From NCBI GenBank assembly GCA_030248215.1, contig JASANG010000769.1, positions 44,504 through 108,503 of the forward strand: a DNA stretch of 64,000 bases, read 5' to 3'. This DNA is from Enoplolaimus lenunculus (taxonomy: Eukaryota; Nematoda; Enoplea; Enoplida; Thoracostomopsidae). The first letter of the stretch is position 1; the number at the start of each line of letters is the position of its first letter. The notes under the pieces were generated by a model. It searched no databases and had not been told where the DNA came from. It was given only the letters and a program-made list of their open reading frames with translations. A program made the position numbers and the translations under genes. Below are positions 1-14,000 of the stretch, piece by piece.

Positions 1-2070
1 GCCATCTTCCCAGAGGGCATAAAAGGCCATTTTTTAGATTTTGTGTCGTAAATCAAATGTAGTATCAGCTTCTAACAAATTGAACTATAATCATATAATC
101 AACAGTAATTCTTAGTCAACGGTAGATAAACCAGATACAGTAACGAAATTGTTTCAAAAAGTAACCGTATCGAGTGTAATTTTTATGAAAGTTGTTTTGA
201 CGAAATAATTTAGTTTTGAAACGCTTTTAGCCAAAACACTGTTTTAAAAAACGCCTGCTTGAACTGAACAGTCAAAAGGAGGAAAAGCAGCTTAAATTTT
301 AATAATTAACACATCGTTTTAAAACAGAAATTATACTCCGTCATACTATATTTAAATTGTTTTGCCTATGCGTTGTCAAAAGCGAAAAAAGAGCAACGGA
401 ATAGAAAAGAGGTGAAATCACGTTGATCCAAAGTTGTGACTAGTGTGTAAAAACTAAAAGAACCTGAACCTATTTGTGCCAGAAATAAAAAATTGGTTAA
501 AAGCAGCAACAAAATTACTCGCATGATAACCCGTTTTGTTATGAAACATGTAATTATTTCCAATTAACTTTTTATCTCCATTCTGGTAGCGCAATGGTGA
601 CAGACAAAATATGTAAACGTAAGTCAGTCAGTTCGATGGTACTGGGCATAAATACGAACGATGGTATAAATTTTTTGAAGTTTTTAAAAATAATGTCCGG
701 CAAGTTAAAATACCGAAGCCTGATGTCGATTTTTTGACGAAGCCGGGCCGCAGACGAATATCCGGTTGAACCCTGATATATACACATATATACATATTTG
801 CAAAAGTCCATCTCTACGCACCGTTACTGAAGTTCACTCGCATTTATTTCAATTCACGTTTGGCATCTATTTCTGAAACCACACCGGTAAATATACTTAA
901 TAGGCGGTCATCTATATCCTAAATAAGCTTTCAAATAGTATGTAACTTTGCACTGCGTTTAGTCTTGTATAAGTTAATAATTTTACAAGATCCGAAGAAA
1001 ATTGTGCGCACCACCACCACCATCACGGCAGACGACGCACACAACTTTTGCAGTATTGAAACCGAAAAACAAAATTGTTTTACTACCAAAATGATGAAAT
1101 ATTTTGGTTCGATTGATTCGGTTTCGTCAAAATATCATATGGCTGCAGTTCGGGGTTGATGTGTGTTTTGTGTATTTGCTTCGTGAACCATTGCAAGTTT
1201 TGTGTTTGTACTTGTATATTAATACTTAGCAGGCTTGTAATTATGTCGCAAATCGAGTAGAGTTGCGGAATGGCTTGAACTGGCTTAATTTGTTTTTCAA
1301 CGGCACCTTGTGTCCTACTCCGGTCATTGTCCTAATGAGACATTGTGTAGAAAATTTGACACAACCTATGCCTCCGGTAAGAATAAATTTGTGCGATATA
1401 TTTGAACCGTATTGTTTTTGATAAGCTACAATAGTTTATTTGGTTTTAGAATTTGAAATGCCGGTAATATAATAATTTGTCGAGTTAAACGAGTACGATG
1501 CGTTTGCCCATTCGAGACCGTTCACTATGTTGATTTACCATAAAATTCGCTAAATATTGGCGACTGAAGACAACACGAACAACTGATTTTTTTCGCATCA
1601 CAAAATAGGACATATATACACGTATAACGTGTTGCAGACATCAAAACGCATGTTTAATAGATTGAAGCATTTCAAAAAATATTTCTGTTTCAGAGTAATT
1701 ATCAATATTTACCTGCGTTAAAAATTATTTCAATTAACTAACAGCGTACACTGCATCTGTATTAATTTGGTTTGGCTTCGTCATACTCGCGTAACGGCAG
1801 CTAAAACCTCTAACTTATAGCATAAGCGTACTGCCAACAGCTTTTTGTGAACCGTTCGAACAGCCAAAACAATTCCTGTTCCAGTATTTGCCGCCGGATC
1901 AAAAAACTATTAATTTCTTCGCGTACACACACCGTTCGACTAAACGACGTTTATTGGGATTAACTCGAGTCTTTAGTCAATTTCCTAGCTTCCGGCGACT
2001 AGATTTTAAAGTTGAACTAAAACGTTTTGTTTCAAAATTATCTACGTCCTATGAGTGTTGCGATACTGTA
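1..2070. other. 5' flank and probable 5' UTR of Islet
   Basis: No gene is recognisable here. The short open frames have no family features. Around 685-775 the sequence ends in a CCGG-rich terminus (ATCCGGTTGAACCCTG) like the 3' ends of the CCGG-type MITEs found further along, so an old fragment of that family is likely. The frame of the Islet start codon is open back to about 1888 but contains no ATG upstream of 2071. Promoter elements could not be assigned with confidence. Confidence 0.5.
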
Positions 2071-2071
2071 A
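2051..2071 (+). promoter_or_regulatory. Six-codon upstream ORF overlapping the Islet start
   Basis: An ATG at 2051 opens a short frame (M-S-V-A-I-L-stop) whose TAA ends at 2071, sharing one base with the Islet ATG at 2071-2073 (TAATG). If the transcript begins upstream of 2051, ribosomes would meet this ORF first and reach Islet by leaky scanning or reinitiation. A trans-splice or transcription start between the two would remove it. The layout is seen in the sequence; the regulatory role is inference. Confidence 0.4.
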
Positions 2072-5000
2072 TGGATGGTGGTATAGACGATGTGGCGAGT
2101 GTTTGCCAAAGTTCTGCGTTCGATTTGGGACTGTCAAGTAAGCGTTGTTGCCTATGATTACAAAACTATAATATAATACTTTTGCAGGTTGTAAGCACGA
2201 CACCGTTATTATAAAATTTTTCTCGAAAACATGGCTGATTTTAACTGGTCTTTGCTTACTTGAACGTGATCGTCTTGCCAGGGCCGGAGCAACCGCCCCC
2301 ATACCCCCATTTGGGGGTCCCCACCTCTAAAGACCTCTTTCTAACAAGAAAAGTTTGAAATGCTGCGTATGCAAATCAGTGCCACAACCAGGTTGATGGG
2401 AGGATATATCTCGCAATCAGCGTTGCCGTACTAAACAATTTACAATGTAAATGTTTTGTACGAAGCTTAAAATATCTTTAATCGCCAAAAGGCTGAAAAA
2501 TATTCCCGTCTACAACACGAAATCAAAAAATTTTAGCATTTAGGAATGTTACGCTATCAAACAATATACTAAACTCGATTTTAAAAGTATGACATTTCAA
2601 TAGCCAAAAAGTATGTATATCATCTTGCATCGTAAAATAATGAATTGGCTACGGATAAAAATACCTATTTACAGCATAATAAAATGCAATGATAATCAAA
2701 TCTTTCTATTACAAACTCAAGCATCAAAAAAGCTACATCATTCCGAGGTCATTAGCCTAAATTTGTCGTGTAGTTTTTATATTTTTTGAAGTAAAGTTTT
2801 TAATATCTCGAAATCAATATACATAAGGAGGATTCGACTAAAAAGTATTACATCTAAAATCGATTTGCATGCAATATAACAACAAACAACACTTTTGTTA
2901 ATGCGTGTTATTAATATATTACTGAGGTTGTCGTTTTCATTACATTAAGTGGTCGTCCTGGACTAATACCCTACACATTGATGGCTCCTCAATTTTTGGC
3001 ATATGTATAGTACAGGGCCGAATCGTTTTCCGGCGGGGCTGTAATAGAGTCAGTTTAAGCTTTTGACTTATTTTTTGCTTAGGCTTAGGCTTACACTTAG
3101 GCTTAGGTTTAGGAATAGGCTCATCCTTATGCTTAGGCTTAGACTTAGGCTTAGGCTTAGGAATATGCTTATACTACAGTTCCGGCCCTGTTCTAAACAT
3201 GGGCCTTTTTTTATCGGAGCTATGATTGTGAAAATGTTTACGTATAAAGTTTTATATCATTGGTTGCAATTCAGCCGATATACAACGAATAGCGCAACTG
3301 GTAGAAAATACTCATCTATTTTGTTTTATATGCGGCTAGGAAGAGCAATTATCGATTATTAAAACATAAATTTATTAAGTGGTTTAGACTCCCGGTTGCA
3401 GTTAGAGAACGTTTTTGCGATTAGCTTTTCAAAGCTTAACTTGGTACTATTGAAAGTTTTAATGTCGTGTGATTTGGCTGGTCAAGCACGTATTATTGAT
3501 GCTTTCTAGTAATTAGAATAAAGTTTGTTTTCTGTTTGAAATCGCCAGTTTCTAGCTAAACCATTGCGTTGGTCTGATTTAGGTTAAGATAAAACTTAAA
3601 TTGTTACTTTTAAAGACACAACAGAAGCCTAAGCGTATTCCTAAACTTAAGCTAAGCCCACGCACACTTTATTGCGGTTCCGAGGGAAAACGCTGCTACA
3701 CTTCTACAACTGACTTCGGTTATACAATGCAATACTTCATAGGTTAAAAATAATACAACACTTTTTAGTCCCTGGCCCTAAAGTTTAATAATAAAATCAA
3801 ATTTATACTGCTAATAGGTTTCGACCGTCAGGTTAACACGAAACTAACTTAACCGAGCTAAAGTGATTAGTCAAAATTTATAATTTTTTGTCTACTGAAC
3901 CCCTGAGGGTACGTCTGTTTGTGGAAAGTTAAATTTTTTTATAGATCAGTCTGTATAAAAATGCTCATTTTTGCATGATGATGAATTTCTTCGCAAATAT
4001 CTGTGTCTGAATTCTTCAATAGTTCTGAGTTTAGAGTAAATTTGTTTAATATTGCGATTTTGACGCGTAGTGCAGTTCCCGCAGAAAAACGATCCGATCC
4101 TTCAGTTATACCAACATGAGCTGAAAATTTGTTACAGTTGTTCTCATTTCAGTGTGTTTATACGAGTACCATTTTAATTATTTGCTTAAAAAGTTTATTT
4201 TTAACTTTCGCACAAGATGAGCTTATCTCGAAAGTGTTAACAGGTAAGTAAGCTGCATTCGTTTTTAAAGTCTGTTGACATGTTTTGCCGCGTAGGCTAA
4301 ATTTGCAGCAAGAGTTTAAAATATTCATTAATAACTTCGTGCTTAAAATATTGGTTTGCAATTATTGTTTAATCAAACAATTTAAAACATTTTGTCGTGT
4401 ATTTTGAGTTATTTTCGATTGGGAACACGTGTAATTTTTGAAACAATCGGTGTATTTAATATTTTAAAATTGGTTTCATCCATTTTGGTTTTAATTATCA
4501 AGAAGCAAACAGAAAAATATGAATTACCCAAACAAAATGATTTTTCCGTGTTTTGGAGCATAATTTAGCAATGTTGACTGGTAAAATCTGAAGACTTATA
4601 TTTTATTATTTACGTCTTATAGTAACCTTTTCGTGTACCCTACACTGGTTTTTTGGGTTTTGTGCGATTTTGGCATCAAAATGGCAAGAACGGTCCGTTC
4701 TAATTAAGTTTTGATCAATTAGGTTTTGATTCATGCGTTTGTTTGGCATCTGTTGCATTTTCTTTGAAAAATAGCGCAGAATAAGCAAGTGTGTTCAGTT
4801 ACCTCTCATGATTGAGGTAAATGGTGTATTCTTTGTGGATGATGCGACATTAGCGGATCCAGGATGCATTGCTGTTGGTTAAGCCCTATAGACACGTGTA
4901 AGTTTCGCTACGAAAACTGCAGCTACTACTTGCGCCTGCAAGTTTTGTCAAAAATCCCGTTCGAAAAACAGCTGCGAATAATTCATTAAGAATCATATCT

Positions 5001-8000
5001 AGGACTTTAGTTCACATGTGTTAATAACCATGCTAGTTCACTGAACTTATTGCATCCGCTTTCTCATTGGCTGATAAAAAATGGAAGTTTGCACGTGTGA
5101 ATATGACCTTAGACTTTTACTGAAGTTGGAATAGAAACATATATAATTAATATATTCGTATATATTTTAAAGATTTTTCGCAGTGTTTTAATATTTTTTG
5201 AAAGAGCTTAAAGTAAATGTAAATTATATTTTGGTTGGTTATTCTTAGCAAATAAATTTTAAACCATACATTAGTAAACATTTAAAAAATTTACTTCATG
5301 GGCACTACATATACCTTGTTCCCCTATAACTTTGGAGTGCCTCAGGTCATCAAACTGTAAATACATACGAATAATCTTGCCTTAGTTTTATTAGCGCTTT
5401 TAGCGTTGTGTGTTTTGAGCATGCTGCCGGCGAATATCGACCACACAGTTTAGCCTCAAAATGTAAACAGGTAAAACGAGAGCTCAAGTGTGCGCTGGCA
5501 AAAGTTTTATGTATGAGTTTACCTGATGGTGTATGACTTTAGGCAAAGAAAAGCTTTTAAATTAATTAAATTTTCTCGCACCCATTTTGCTCTCGCATTG
5601 TATTTATTTGAACACGTATATGTACACCGGGTGTATCCAGATATTCGCTTCGGGAGGCTGTAATCTTATTTATCTGTCTTAGCAAGCGATAAATTGTTTA
5701 TAGAGTTCCGAATCCAGCAGTCAATTACATCCCTTGTAAAATACTTTTTTCTTGTTTGCTCTGGAAGTTCAAAAAGGGATACTCCGTTTAAGTTCGCCCC
5801 TTTGTGTACTCTCATGATATATGAGCAAACCTAGGCGAGACTGATAGCGGAACAGACAGCAACCACGGCTCAAAGAACATTGATCCTGCCACAGGGTTTG
5901 TAGGTAGGTATGCGACAGAAGGTATAAATACACTTTAGTGTGACAAGTATAATAGAAATAATTCAATTTTAAGGCCACGCTAGGGTTTGCCTTATATTTA
6001 GCCAGCTACATTCGCATAGACAAGAGCCCTTAAACATGGTTGGTCAAACAATAGCGGAACCATTAACAGTGGTTGTTTCTGTCAAACGGTATTTAGTGAA
6101 TATATATGTATATATGTATATGTATATGTATAGAATACATTCATTTCACGTTATAAGATACTTGCAGAATTACCACAATTTATTGGTTATTCGAGTGTGG
6201 TAAGTTTGCTATCTGCAAGCTTATTGCAGTGATAGATCCAGAATTTTTCTCGTTTCAGAGAATGCTTTTGTGTTTTAAAACTTTTCAAATTTTCCAGGAA
6301 GCTTTTCGAAACCGTTGAACGTGTATAGAATTTGTCTTATTTAATTAACTTGCAGCTATATAACAAGCGGTGGCAGTGTGCGAACACAGCTTTAACAGAT
6401 ATGCGCACGTTGTTAGCAACTGCAGTCCAAAATTTAAAATTTTCAAATTTTAAATTTCTTGATTTATCGTTTAATGATTGCAAAGCACCAAAGCGCAAAT
6501 TGGCTATAGGATTTTGTATTCAATAGGCCAGTATATCCTCCAAATTTATATTTTAATGCAACGAGATGCAAGCATTAATGTTAAAAAAATAGCTTGCGTA
6601 CTCGTTCGCACACAGGTGGCAGGTGGATTGTCAGCCATATAAAACGTTGTGATATATAATAATATTATATGTCCAAATATATTAGGTTAATTGCCAAAAA
6701 AATATGCCAATATATTTACAAATAACATGGCTGCATCCAGAAATCTTAGCAAAGCTATTCAAGGAGCATTTAAGTCTGGAAAATGGGTTTTAAGAGTGCG
6801 CATTGTTTTAACAAGCCTAAGCTTAGATCGAGCTTTCTGTTCACACATTGCATCATTTTTTATTTGATAAGATGTGAAATATAAATTTATCAAATTAGCC
6901 AAATATTTGAGCTAATCTTGCGAATAAACATTTGGTGCAATCAGTTCTGTCGGAAGTTGAAAAATTAAAGGCTACAAATTTAAACGCATCTTTATATACG
7001 CTCATGCACAAGGCTTGAGGCTACAAACAAACTTAATCTTAAGGAAATGTTGTACCGTCATTGTGAAAAATGTTTGAATATGCCTATGTACCGTACACTA
7101 CGTAATTATCAGCACTTTAGGATTTGAAATTACTATTAAATTTAGATATGTGACAAGTTTCTATTACAAGAATACTGTTCTGTTTGCCAGCAGGAAATAG
7201 GTCTTGCAATTTTTGTCATGGTGTACGTAATATCTTAAAATACCAGGCGAGTTGTCATCAAAATCTTTTAGAAGAAGGGTTACGTTCTAAAAATCCAAAT
7301 GTGATTTCTAGGGTTATTGAAAGGAAATAGATCCTCTTTGGCTATGTCGTTGAGCAATATTAATTCCTGTGTGCAGCAGCTTTTACCAGTTAATACTAGT
7401 TTTTCAAATAAGCAAACAGTTACAGTTGCCGCACGCCCCACTGTATAGAAATAGAGCAAATTGAATGCAAAATGTGTCGCATGCATTGAACCTCACCATT
7501 CACTGGTTCCAAGGTCGCAAGACTCCAACTGGTGATGGATGCAAACGCATTTGAGAATATGATCACTTATCTTAATAACGCGAATTGTGCGCAGTTTCAA
7601 GTTCAGTGCATACGTTTTAAAAAGTAAAAAATCAATTTGTTGAATTTTTTAATTTTCTATATTTTGTTTTTACATTTAGAAATTGAAAAATCATCAATAT
7701 GCATGGGTTGTGGTCAAGAAATCTACGATCAATGGATCCTTCGTGTATCACCTGATTTGGAATGGCACGCGGCTTGTTTGAAATGTGTCGATTGTCATCA
7801 ATTTCTCGACGAAAATTGTACGTGTTTCGTTCGTGACGGTAAAACGTACTGCAAACGCGACTATACCAGGTTAGAAATTGTTCCGTTGCATAATTCGTCT
7901 CCTGCATCCTTGCTCCAATAAGCTAAGCTTACCTATGTCGAAGCATAAACCTTAGACTTAGCATTTGTTTCAGTCTTTTTTAAGCGTAAACTAAGGTTTA

Positions 8001-11000
8001 AACCGAAGCCTTAACCTTAAACGTGAGGAAGTATACAAGAGCCAATTCTCTATTAGTCTTTGCATTTACAACTTTTTACACTGGATAACAAATGGTTTGT
8101 GTTCCTTTCATTGAAATGGAAACTTAGCCACTTCTACACTCGCCCACAGCCTTGCACCTCACCCTGACCAGGAGCCTAAGATTAATTCAAAGCCTAAGTT
8201 GTACCAAAATCTGAAATTTTGAATACTGTCGGAGGATGTGTACAAGAACCGAAATTTATCCAATCCACCCCATCCACAATTTGATCCATTTACATGAATT
8301 TTGAATTACACATTGTATAATGACATAACTTTGAAGTAGAATGTCTCTAATTTTACACAAATACTGTAACCAAGGTACCAGATCAGATTAATTTGGTTTT
8401 GTCTTCAATTTTAAATTATAAATGATGGCTAATGTTAGCCATTTGTAGGCGCCGATATGAACTTAAAACCTCTTGAGAGTGATTAGTCGAATACGACATA
8501 TGTTTGAAATAATTGTTTAGGCTGCATTTAATATAAGCTGTGTACAAACATTAAGAATCGCTTCTTCGGGCTTGCGTGGATTTTTACTATGTGTCTATAA
8601 AAAATTTGCCGCAGAGTTTTATTTAGCAACAAATTTTAATTGCAGAAATAGTTTGCTAAGACGCAAAAACGCAAGCATGGTCAACTTTAACAATATGATG
8701 GTTGAACAGCAGCTTTGTAGATTTTTTTACTTCTATTTATTCAGCTGTTTAACCATTTCTTGTGACTATTCAAGTTACGAATGCTATGCTCCGGAAAACT
8801 TAAGTCAATGTTTTAAAAGTATCCAACGGCTCATGAAGATAAGTTTTAATTTTCAAGATAAAGCATGTTTATCAGGAAACAGTATTTGCTATTACATGAG
8901 AACAACCGTTATTCTATGATATATGTATATATATACAAATATAATAGTTTTATTAAATTGAAAGCTACAAATTTTACTTATATAAACCAGCAACTACAAA
9001 TTATTTTAAAACTGGCTCTACTACGGTGTCATGTTGAGCTCCCGACATCCAATTGATCTGACCTTAATCGTGCGACTTGTGTACCAACTTAAGCTAATTT
9101 TACCTTTGCTTGCAAATATACATTGCTATAAATTACAGCTAATATTTTTCTGTGCCAGCTTAAAGCAATCGACAAAGACAATCTATACCAGCTTTAACGT
9201 CTTTAGATTAGGTTTTAAGGTTCTCGCGTATTGTGACAGGGCATAATCAATAAATGTATATAATTTTAATTTCAATTTTGACTGACTTATCAGCCATTAA
9301 TTATAGGATTTTAAAGAACGTGCGACACAATCTAGGTGAATATAACAATGGTGTTTGCTGTGGCATCCAGCTATTGCTTAAATTTAGGGATTAGACTTAT
9401 ATATATTGTTGATAAGGGCACAGAAAATTTGAGACATGCGTTTGATGGCAGGGCACAATTTATTATGGTTCAGCCGAGACTAATTTTTTAAGAATTCGAA
9501 CCAGTCCAAAGCTGTTTGATCCCTGCTACAGATTGGAATCTGAAATATTCTATATGTGAGAACACACTACGGTACCAATTATACTCAAAATTATACATCT
9601 TAAACGATTAGAAAATGCAAAAATTGAACCATATAGACAAGCCTAAAAGTTTGCGTCAGATTAACTCAGTCACATTGGGTAACATCACCGAAATTTACGT
9701 TATTTATAACGCTCTTTCAAAATAATTTTTTGTTGTGTGCGGTTTAAATAAGACAATACTATGAATGACACTTGCGTTCATGGTTAGCCAGACATCAGTA
9801 TATATATATATAGATTAAACTCAAAAGAAACCTAGAACGTGAAAAATCTAATTTTTGAAAACTTCAAAATTGGGCGTGAAATGATCAGGGAAAGTCATGA
9901 AAAGCTCCAAATATCTGCAAATTTTTAAAATCCAACCATTTTTCGGCAAACGCTGGCTGTGGGGAATAACCGAAAAGATCCACATATTCTACGTTATATT
10001 CAAACATTAAAAAAGCATCGCTTGAAATAGCAGCTGATTTAAATTTCCGCTTCTAAATTTCAAATAGTATTTCACAATATACTAATTTTAGTATAAACGT
10101 TTAATGTTTATTTTGCGTAGCCATGTTAATACGCGTTGTCAAAACAATCGTTTGCATTTTGGTACGCTTTTTGCTACATTTGTGTATTTAAAGATCTCAA
10201 TTTCCAATTGCTGTTTGCACACTGATGTAATCATGCGATTATAGCCAAAACGTAACCAGATTGCACTGCAAGTATTGAGTTTCATTAAGCTATAGATGAC
10301 TTTTGAGGGTAATATTTGTTTGTTTGATATATTGCTAATTAATAAACTGAAAATCAAGATATTGAGCGTTGTATAGAGCTATCTATAGAGCAGCAATACT
10401 GGTAGAAGCAACAAAGGCGCCTGTTAAAGGTTTCATAAATTTCTACTATAGTTCATTGTTTTTCGTTTTCATTCTGAGTCTTGGCTGCGCAATAATCCAC
10501 CGTATTTATGGTACACTTCCATAGCTGGAAAGCCGATTTGCAGCTGTCTGAACGGTTTATTAATAATTTAGTTGAAATTTAAACAGCTCAAGTAAACATA
10601 GTCTTGTGCATACTTGTCGTAAATCATTTTAAAGCTCGTATGGAACCAATGTTGCCAATTTTTACAACTGAGACAGCACCGATTTCGTATTGTATTATAT
10701 CATACATTTGTTTTATGTAAGGGCTACTCGAGCCTGGTTTGGAAAGTAAATATATCAGGGCTACAACACAGCTTAACTTGAATCTGTCTGGACACAAAAA
10801 TTAATTGTGTTACGATAGAGATAAACTATTTTGCCAAAAATTTAAAACCTATTATAAAAGTCATGTTATAGTACGAGTTACCTTTTTAAGTGCCAGTCTG
10901 ACTGAGTGTCCTATTAAGCAGTCAAGAAATCTGGCGAACGTCGATGTTATGTTCAATTGTTTGCGTAGGTTCAATTTCAACCTCTTGCGTTCAATTTCGC

Positions 11001-14000
11001 CATAACCAGCATGTCTCATCGCCGTAAGACTATCGTCAGAATCAATCTAGGTTTCTTTGGCGAGCGCATTACTTAGCTACGTCGGAAGAATTTTATTCAG
11101 TACTATATAAAACCAGTACCTCCCGAAGTGTTTCTTAGTATCATGTAATATTAGCGTGGATTGTTGACTGAGTATAACATTACAAGTGTGACCATTGCGT
11201 ACGTTTTGCTAGCGATAAGGGGTCTCTAATGTTTTGTTTATTTTGGTTTGAGGACCAAAGTCAATAAACAGAACTCGCTTACAAAACCGTCAATCAACCA
11301 GGGTTAGCTGCTTTCCTGCTGTGCGCTCGTGACAAGATTACTTTTGAATATCTCTTTATCTCACAGCATGACACGTGTACATTAAGTAAACAATTAAAAG
11401 CCCAAAAAGTACAGGAGCGCTTTCATCTCGAATTTCACCTTAACCTTTAGAGGTGGAGAACAGAAAGGCATATTTCTATTAGGAGTCAAAACATTATTCA
11501 ACGAAAAATTTTGAGGAATATGTGTAATTGTAAAATTAAATTTTAAGATATCAAGCTGCGAGTATTACAACATAACGCATTATAGTGTTATTTGATTGCA
11601 TGCGGTTGTGTAAATTATGGAGACAACGTAAGATATGGACACAGCAAACTGAAATCCGTTTTGCATCGAATTACATCCGATTACATAATTGGTTTACAAA
11701 TGACTTAAATAATTTATTCAGTTAAATTTTTGCAATCGTATATAAAGACAACAAAATCTTTAGTGGCTGAAGAAATAATTATTATCTGAGAAACCCAATC
11801 GCTAGTGTAAATTCAGTAAATCTTGAACTAAACAGCAGGTTAGGCTTTGGTCAACTGGCAACATTTAATTTCGTAATCTTGGTATAAAAAAATTCACACA
11901 CGACGTAAAAACCGCGTGATATATAAGAAAACAGTTTTGAATGTTCGAAGGTAGCGCGAAGTCAAGCGCAATTTTAGTACTAAATGTTAATACAAAATGT
12001 TGGATTTGATTTCAGTTGAGAAAGCGATGGCCTGGGTGGTTCCATTATCCGGAATCTTCCAGTAGTTCACTTGAGCACTGAATCAAACTTTCAGCTAAGT
12101 ATGGATGTTCTTTGACTCGGAAGATCGGTTCAAAGTCAAACGCAACGTTGTTTTCTTGTATTCCATTGCTCATGTTTAATTGATAATATTTGCAGTTTCG
12201 GTAAATATTTTTTCAAATTTAGTGTTGTCTGAATAATTTTTGATCCAGGTGTGTTTGGAAATTGGTGTTGTCGGCGAACTTAGATATGTTAAGTTGGTAT
12301 CTTTGAAAATATTTCAAATTCTTGGACTACCGCGCACAAACACTATAAATAAGCAGTATGCAACGTTCTATCGTTGGTTGATGGAAAATTTATGATTTCA
12401 GGTGCGCACGACAGTTTCGGTACACTGATTGATATTTATAGAATATTAAAAATTACCTAAAAATGTGGTAACATCAATTTGAATTCATATCGTAGACTGG
12501 GTGGCAACACAACATTACATTTGGATCTGTTCAACTTATGGGTCAAAATATTAATAAATGTGTGTGTTAGTAGGTACACCTTCCTGTACTCAGAACTATA
12601 TATAATAGTTCAAGTCGAATATCTGCTAAAATTAAACTGGGTACCTTTCAGTGTATTTGTTCTAAACTGATAACTGTAAGTTTACTTTGAAATTATGGAT
12701 TTAAAGTCACATGTGACATTTTGCTGCCTGTACATACAATAGAAATATTCGTATGTACAAAAAGAGCGTAGAATTTAAAATTTTTCATTAATCAACTCGT
12801 ATAACACAAGATTTCAATGAAGGCCAATAAATATTTTTTCATAAGAAAATGATAAATATAATAAAATCTATATTCGAAATTGTTTTCAATCCAGGGTTGT
12901 TTCTCAAAGAGCATGCTGAAAATCATGATATTTAGAACCCGGCATATAATAGAGTACATCTGCATAGTGAACATAATAAATTATTAGTTCAACTCATTAT
13001 AAGAAGCAAAAAAATCCGGTATTTTTCCGTTTTTTTCGTTTTTTACATTTGATTTCTATGAGTCGATCAAAATCAACGCGTGCAAAGGTGTACGTTAAGG
13101 ACGCGTTAATTTATTTAATTGATAAATTTAAATTTTTTAATAATTACAATTGACATGCATCAGTGGCTTGATAACAATTTGTTAAAAAACCGTGGAAAAT
13201 AATAGAAATTTTATGTTTTTCAAAATGACTTATAATCATTTGACATAAATATTGGTACTCCTTAGGGTTAGTTTGAAAACGATGTGAACAAGGAATTAAG
13301 TTCAGCGGTGTCGTATTTAATATAGTTTGTTTGGGAAATTATGAAACTGCTCTCGTGCGATACGTATACGCTGCGAGTATTTTCAAAAACATCCATACTC
13401 GCTTAATGAAAAACCTGCCAACAGATTTCGGAACTAATCCCGTGCACAAAAATGAACTCAATCAAGATGAAACCATATCACAAAGTTGTAAAATAGCATC
13501 CGGCTCTCCAGTATTCTGTGACAATTTCGATTTTGCTCAGAACTACAATTGTAAACTTGCTATTGACATATTTCGTTCTATGCCCAATCATTATACCGTT
13601 GTTCAACTCAAACCTCTTTATATACGTATACTTTCGTGAGTTTCAATTAAACCTGTTACTACGTTACTACTAAATTGAAAATAAATCGAAATAATATAGC
13701 CGATTATAACACTCGAATGTCTTATATTAATTCAGTCGACAATTTCAAAAAATTTCAAATTAACCTGTTACCGGTGTCTGGACATACTGAACGCCTACAG
13801 ACGAAATAATTAGTCCCATTAGCGTCGTTAGTCCGTGCCCAACAAATTCTTTAGGGATTCCTCATTGTATTTTGCAAACGTTGAATATCCGTGGTTGGCG
13901 ATACAATCGTTTTCGTGCAAACCTCATTGTTCTATTGTTAACGTCACTCGTTATGACTGAACCGTTAACGGTTTAATTAAATCATAATTAACCCCGTTAT

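Noticed and set aside
3063-3362. Leu/Arg-repeat open frame at the first TTAGGC array
   Set aside because: TTAGGC read in this frame yields a periodic Leu/Arg peptide. It is repeat translation, not a gene; the same holds for the frames at 29427 and 34284.
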